Of a stretch of DNA of 34,925 bases, positions 32,606 to 34,925 are shown in pieces. How positions within the stretch are numbered: position 1 is the stretch's first letter; the number at the start of each line of letters is the position of its first letter. The notes under the pieces are model-generated. The model was not told the origin of the DNA. It worked only from the letters and a program-made list of their open reading frames with translations, and searched no databases. A program made the position numbers and the translations under genes. The stretch covers positions 1 through 34,925 of IMG/VR virus record IMGVR_UViG_3300050821_002255; one strand, 5' to 3'. This DNA is from a virus.

Positions 32606-33364
32606 TTAAAGTGAAGGGGCTGGCGTGTTAGAATCCTTTAATAATTCCAGCAATTTATCAGCATATCTTTCATACGCCGCGCTCGCCGCGCTCCTCGCCG
32701 CGCTCTCCGCGCTCTCCGCGCTCCACGCCGCGCTCGCCGCCGCGCTCTCCGCGCTCTCCGCGCTCCACGCCGCGCTCGCCGCCGCGCTCGCCGCGCTCTC
32801 CGCGCTCCACGCCGCGCTCCTCGCCGCGCTCGCCGCGCTCCACGCCGCGCTCCACGCCGCGTTCGCCGCGCTCTCCGCGCTCCACGCCGCGCTCGCCGCC
32901 GCGCTCTCATCCCATTTACCAGTGCGAATAGAGTTCTCGTGAAGTTTTAAACATCCGTGAATAGATTCGACTATTTTCTGTTTAAGTTTTTCGTCTAAAG
33001 TAATGGCCAATACTCGTTCAATATTCTCTTTGAGAATGAATGCGCAGAATTTCCATCTCACAGGTTCAAGGTTCACTCCGACAGGAATGCTGGCAAGGAA
33101 ATTAACAGCAAACTTTTTGGCATTGCCGTTATCTAATCCTTCAAAAATACAATCTTCGAGTCTCGCCAACCATTCGGGAATTCCTAGTTCAGTTTCGTAG
33201 GCGTTATGATTATTGGAATGAATGGTGCATCCCACGGCACATCCCTTCCCGTTCTCCCAATATGTTCCGTTAATAAATTCATCCGCTTTAGCGTGAGCCT
33301 TAAGCCGCTTCACGTAGGTATCCTTGATTTTCTTGTCTCCTAAAAACGACAGCAATTCAGTCAT
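32606..33364 (-). CDS. Phage protein with Ala-Ser-Trp repeat C-terminus
   Basis: The ATG at 33364 is chosen (AAAGGA six bases upstream, 8-base overlap with the gene before); the frame is open further. 252 residues. Residues 1-170 form a conserved globular part (LSFLGDKKIKDTYVKRLKAH, GKGCAVGCTIH, YETELGIPEWLARLED) that I know from a family in phages and bacteria. Residues about 175-235 are a repeat of A-A-x-S-A, x being Trp, Glu, Arg, Ala or Asn, followed by ERYADKLLELLKDS. The repeat DNA is almost only GCG, GCC, AGC, TGG and GAG codons. Function unknown. Confidence 0.8.
   Translation of the reverse strand: MTELLSFLGDKKIKDTYVKRLKAHAKADEFINGTYWENGKGCAVGCTIHSNNHNAYETELGIPEWLARLEDCIFEGLDNGNAKKFAVNFLASIPVGVNLEPVRWKFCAFILKENIERVLAITLDEKLKQKIVESIHGCLKLHENSIRTGKWDESAAASAAWSAESAANAAWSAAWSAASAARSAAWSAESAASAAASAAWSAESAESAAASAAWSAESAESAARSAASAAYERYADKLLELLKDSNTPAPSL
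32676..32908 (-). repeat. GC-rich tandem repeat encoding A-A-x-S-A
   Basis: About 230 bases of short GC-rich units (minus strand: AGCGCGGCGTGG, AGCGCGGAG). The period in the coding frame is three to five codons, with Ala and Ser fixed and the remaining position Trp, Glu, Arg, Ala or Asn. Other frames on both strands are also open here. Repeat expansion or contraction would stay in frame when whole units change. Confidence 0.8.
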
Positions 33365-33527
33365 ATGATGTCCTTTCTTTAAAGCAGACCCCGCAATACT
33401 GATCGTCTTTCCCAAGCCATCCATACGCATCAAACCAGTCATGCCAGCCGATGAGGCAGCCGAACACGCGCCATTTATATCGCCAGCCTAAAGCGTAGAG
33501 ATTAAGACGAAATGTTTTGGGGGTCAT
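33357..33527 (-). CDS. Small Cys/His protein (56 residues)
   Basis: Start ATG at 33527 in an ATGA overlap with the Ser-repeat gene; GGGAGGG lies just before it. The product (MTPKTFRLNLYALGWRYKWR, then GCLIGWHDW and YCGVCFKERTS) has a C...WHDW...CxxC layout found in small phage zinc proteins. It overlaps the next gene by 8 bases. A longer in-frame reading from a TTG at 33770 gives an E-R/L/Q repeat and is rejected. Confidence 0.65.
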   Translation of the reverse strand: MTPKTFRLNLYALGWRYKWRVFGCLIGWHDWFDAYGWLGKDDQYCGVCFKERTSYD

Positions 33528-33802
33528 ACCCTCCCGCTCCCGCTCCAGCTCCCGCTCCTGCTCCAGCTCCTGCTCCCGCTCCCGCTCCCGCTCCTGCTCC
33601 TGCTCCCGCTCCAGCTCCTGCTCCTGCTCTTGCTCCCACTCCCGCTCCTGCTCCCGCTCCCGCTCCAGCTCCTGCTCCTGCTCCCACTCCCGCTCCAGCT
33701 CCAGCTCCTGCTCCTGCTCCCGCTCCCGCTCCAGCTCCCACTCCCGCTCCAGCTCCCGCTCCCGCTCCAAGTATTAATATTTCCGATTAAAGCCGTGTTC
33801 AT
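33524..33802 (-). CDS. Ser-Gly/Trp/Arg dipeptide-repeat protein
   Basis: 92 residues. The ATG at 33802 makes an ATGA overlap with the gene before, and the stop makes an ATGA overlap with the gene after, so both junctions fit the operon. A short unique head (MNTALIGNINTW) leads into about 75 residues of S-x, with x being Gly, Trp, Arg or (once) Lys (SGSGSWSGSGSWSGSGSRSR...), ending GRV. The only base that varies in most hexamers is the first base of the x codon. A surface or disordered binding role is possible. Nothing else is known. Confidence 0.6.
   Translation of the reverse strand: MNTALIGNINTWSGSGSWSGSGSWSGSGSRSRSWSWSGSGSRSRSWSGSGSRSGSGSKSRSRSWSGSRSRSGSGSGSRSWSRSGSWSGSGRV
33529..33768 (-). 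repeat. Degenerate hexanucleotide tandem array, 40 units
   Basis: Forty units of (C/A/T)GCTCC on the plus strand (GGAGC(G/T/A) on the minus strand) with four clear exceptions: three CACTCC and one TGCTCT, plus a CCCTCC edge unit. Frames stay open in nearly all six readings. On the minus strand the units resemble ribosome binding sites and they end just before an ATG. Confidence 0.9.
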
Positions 33803-34125
33803 TTTGTTTCCTTCGGTACTTTATTTTCCCATGGAAACGCATCAACAATGGCGGTCTTGTTAATCAGCATCGGGCCAACATACTCCACTTCGTTGAATAC
33901 TCCTTTCGACAGGCATTCGCTGAACCGTCCAGAGTCAGCTACCCATGAAGCATCCTTGAAAATCAGGAAATCGCCTTGGATATCTTTCAAGATCCCGACT
34001 TGATGATACGTCACCGTTCGAATCAGATAGGCTTTGCCGATTTCAAACGGACCTTCTGAAACTGATCCATTACTTTCTCCTTCTAATACCTTTTCTACGA
34101 GTCTATCCAACAATTGTGATTTCAT
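33799..34125 (-). CDS. Conserved small phage protein
   Basis: 108 residues. AAAGGAGG stands before the ATG at 34125. The body (PFEIGKAYLIRTVTYHQVGI, then DFLIFKDASWVADSGRFSEC, VGPMLINKTAIVDAFPW) matches a small beta-rich phage protein family that I know by the pattern FxIGKxYLIRTVTYHxxG...AxWxADSGRF. Its function is not known to me. It is ATGA-coupled at both ends. Confidence 0.75.
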   Translation of the reverse strand: MKSQLLDRLVEKVLEGESNGSVSEGPFEIGKAYLIRTVTYHQVGILKDIQGDFLIFKDASWVADSGRFSECLSKGVFNEVEYVGPMLINKTAIVDAFPWENKVPKETK

Positions 34126-34328
34126 GCGGCCTCCTTTAGTTTTTCTCGCGCCCAGATGTGACGTCCTTCAAAAAGAAATGGCATCATCTTCCATCCTACC
34201 CCCGGCTGTTCGCCCAGCTTGACATCATAGTGGCAATGCGTCTGTGCCAGAAATGCCCGCAGGCGGTCCAACTGGTTCTGGTGGGCTGGCAGAGCCAAAG
34301 CCATGATCAAGAATGTTTCCGCAACCAT
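34122..34328 (-). CDS. Small hypothetical protein
   Basis: 68 residues from the ATG at 34328; the ATG at 34304, three bases after the stop of the upstream membrane peptide, is an alternative giving MALALPAHQNQ. The product (AHQNQLDRLRAFLAQTHCHY, then MMPFLFEGRHIWAREKL) ends in an ATGA overlap with the next gene, whose AAAGGAGG lies in its 3' end. No domain is recognised. Confidence 0.55.
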   Translation of the reverse strand: MVAETFLIMALALPAHQNQLDRLRAFLAQTHCHYDVKLGEQPGVGWKMMPFLFEGRHIWAREKLKEAA

Positions 34329-34408
34329 TCCAGCGCCAGCATGAACGGCAATGCGATCACGCAGAGAATTACGGCCACAACACTAATGCAGTATTGTTTC
34401 GGAGTCAT
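34307..34408 (-). CDS. One-helix membrane peptide (33 residues)
   Basis: The ATG at 34408 lies behind GGGAG and inside the 3' end of the nuclease-like gene (26-base overlap). The product MTPKQYCISVVAVILCVIAL... is one membrane helix with two Cys and a basic end (EWLRKHS). Like the other tiny membrane genes it would be lost by a length filter. Function unknown. Confidence 0.55.
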   Translation of the reverse strand: MTPKQYCISVVAVILCVIALPFMLALEWLRKHS

Positions 34409-34832
34409 TGGGTATCTCCCGGTGAACGACTTGTCCGCTTTCGATAATGAATTCTACTTGATGAAGCTCTAAGAACTTTCGCGTTTCTCGATGTCGCTTG
34501 AACGGTCTCCAGCTCCAGATGAAAAACAGGTTTCCCGCCTTTAACCATGTTGGCAAGTAAGGGTTTGGTGGGATCACTTCCCGTACCAGTTCTCCCTTCT
34601 TGATTTTGTCTTTCGTATAGCCTTCCAGAATCTTATGCACATGCGGCATCACGTCCGGCCCACAACATTGAATCCCCAACACCCCCGAACGATCAGAGCG
34701 GATCGCCACCAAGTCGATACAGTTATAAAGGTCGAGTGTCGGAGCCCACATCGTCGCCGGTCGCTCGACTTTCCAGACGTCGTATCCTTGACTTTCCAGT
34801 TCCGCTTTTGACCGTTCGAGAGGGGAAGACAT
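34383..34832 (-). CDS. PD-(D/E)XK nuclease-like protein
   Basis: 149 residues from the ATG at 34832 (TGATG overlap). After an N-terminal helix (ERSKAELESQGYDVWKVER) comes DLYNCIDLVAIRSDRSGVLG followed by IQCC, an alternation of a DL strand, ID, then GIQ that fits the core of PD-(D/E)XK nuclease-like folds, with Gln in the place of Glu. Next come a helix with Lys (HVHKILEGYTKDKIKKGEL) and FFIWSWRPFKR. Activity is likely but the active site is not certain. Confidence 0.55.
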   Translation of the reverse strand: MSSPLERSKAELESQGYDVWKVERPATMWAPTLDLYNCIDLVAIRSDRSGVLGIQCCGPDVMPHVHKILEGYTKDKIKKGELVREVIPPNPYLPTWLKAGNLFFIWSWRPFKRHRETRKFLELHQVEFIIESGQVVHREIPNDSETILH

Positions 34833-34925
34833 CAGAATGGGATTCCAGAATCCGCCGTGATATTTTTCATTCGCGCATAGACTTTATCTTTGATCGTTTC
34901 ATGGACAATATCGCAGATGACTTTT
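34832..34925 (-). CDS. Hypothetical protein, 5' partial at window edge
   Basis: The frame is open from the right edge of the window and ends in a TGATG overlap with the nuclease-like gene. The visible C-terminal 30 residues read KVICDIVHETIKDKVYARMK and then NITADSGIPF. Helical and charged. Too little is present for an assignment. It shows that the minus-strand operon continues beyond the window. Confidence 0.55.
   Translation of the reverse strand, partial: KVICDIVHETIKDKVYARMKNITADSGIPF

Noticed and set aside
32625-32942. Plus-strand Ala/Leu/Ser-rich frame
   Set aside because: Antisense of the A-A-x-S-A repeat; the minus frame has a conserved globular part and a ribosome site.
33529-33768. 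Possible CRISPR array
   Set aside because: Units are six bases with no spacers, so it is a microsatellite-like array and not CRISPR.
33357-33770. Minus-strand Glu-Arg/Leu/Gln repeat frame fused to the Cys/His gene
   Set aside because: It needs a TTG start inside the array and ignores the ATGA junction at 33527; the Ser frame explains the array better.
33512-33790. Plus-strand Ala-Pro repeat frame
   Set aside because: The hexamer array opens all frames. This one has no ribosome site and lies against the coupled minus-strand operon. The silent position of the variable base keeps it of some interest.

Overview
The window is a near gap-free stretch of a tailed double-stranded DNA phage genome (Caudoviricetes) and is open at both ends. 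A large terminase, a portal, a coiled-coil scaffold and a major capsid protein of the DUF5309/SU10 type are followed by adaptor, nozzle-like and collar-fibre proteins and then by Gln-rich and Gly-rich candidate DNA-ejection proteins. No tail tube, sheath or tape-measure gene is seen, so a short-tailed (podovirus-like) virion is the best reading. The host is probably Gram-negative: several phage proteins carry Sec-type signal peptides, one exported protein has an outer-membrane-barrel-like C-terminal strand, and a Thivi_2564-like membrane protein is present. The host genus cannot be told. No tRNA, integrase, polymerase or CRISPR array was seen.

Plus strand, left to right. Positions 2-2486: the end of a Ser/Thr-rich virion protein and four small genes, two of them tandem paralogues. 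Positions 2483-8635: packaging and head (terminase, a missed Cys-rich microprotein, portal, small head protein, scaffold, capsid). Positions 8636-9072: a UUCG-loop hairpin, a small gene and a strong terminator. Positions 9073-10251: a glycosyltransferase inserted in the virion operon. Positions 10251-15167: connector and tail. Positions 15157-18920: ejection-protein candidates, split by a terminator at 16108. Positions 18932-19620: four small genes. Positions 19643-28496: four large consecutive adhesin or fibre genes, each beginning with a signal peptide; one contains an SGNH hydrolase and one a domain typical of bacterial secreted proteins. Positions 28508-31425: a dense set of small genes including a DUF5675 protein, several one-segment membrane peptides, an exported barrel-like protein and a coiled-coil membrane protein. 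This set probably holds lysis and envelope functions.

Minus strand, 34925 down to 31422: at least fourteen small genes, mostly joined by 1-8 base start/stop overlaps and so read as one operon entering from the right. They include a nuclease-like protein, several membrane peptides, Cys-rich mini-proteins and two proteins built from low-complexity repeats (an Ala-Ser-Trp repeat and a Ser-Gly/Trp/Arg repeat). This operon meets the plus-strand operon head-on with overlapping stop codons at 31422-31425.

Together the plus strand makes the particle and its host-contact apparatus and then opens the cell; the minus strand looks like an accessory or early operon. The least ordinary parts are the four signal-peptide fibre genes, the glycosyltransferase whose start codon abuts a terminator, the likely ACG-start zinc ribbon, and the two repeat genes that are open in many frames.
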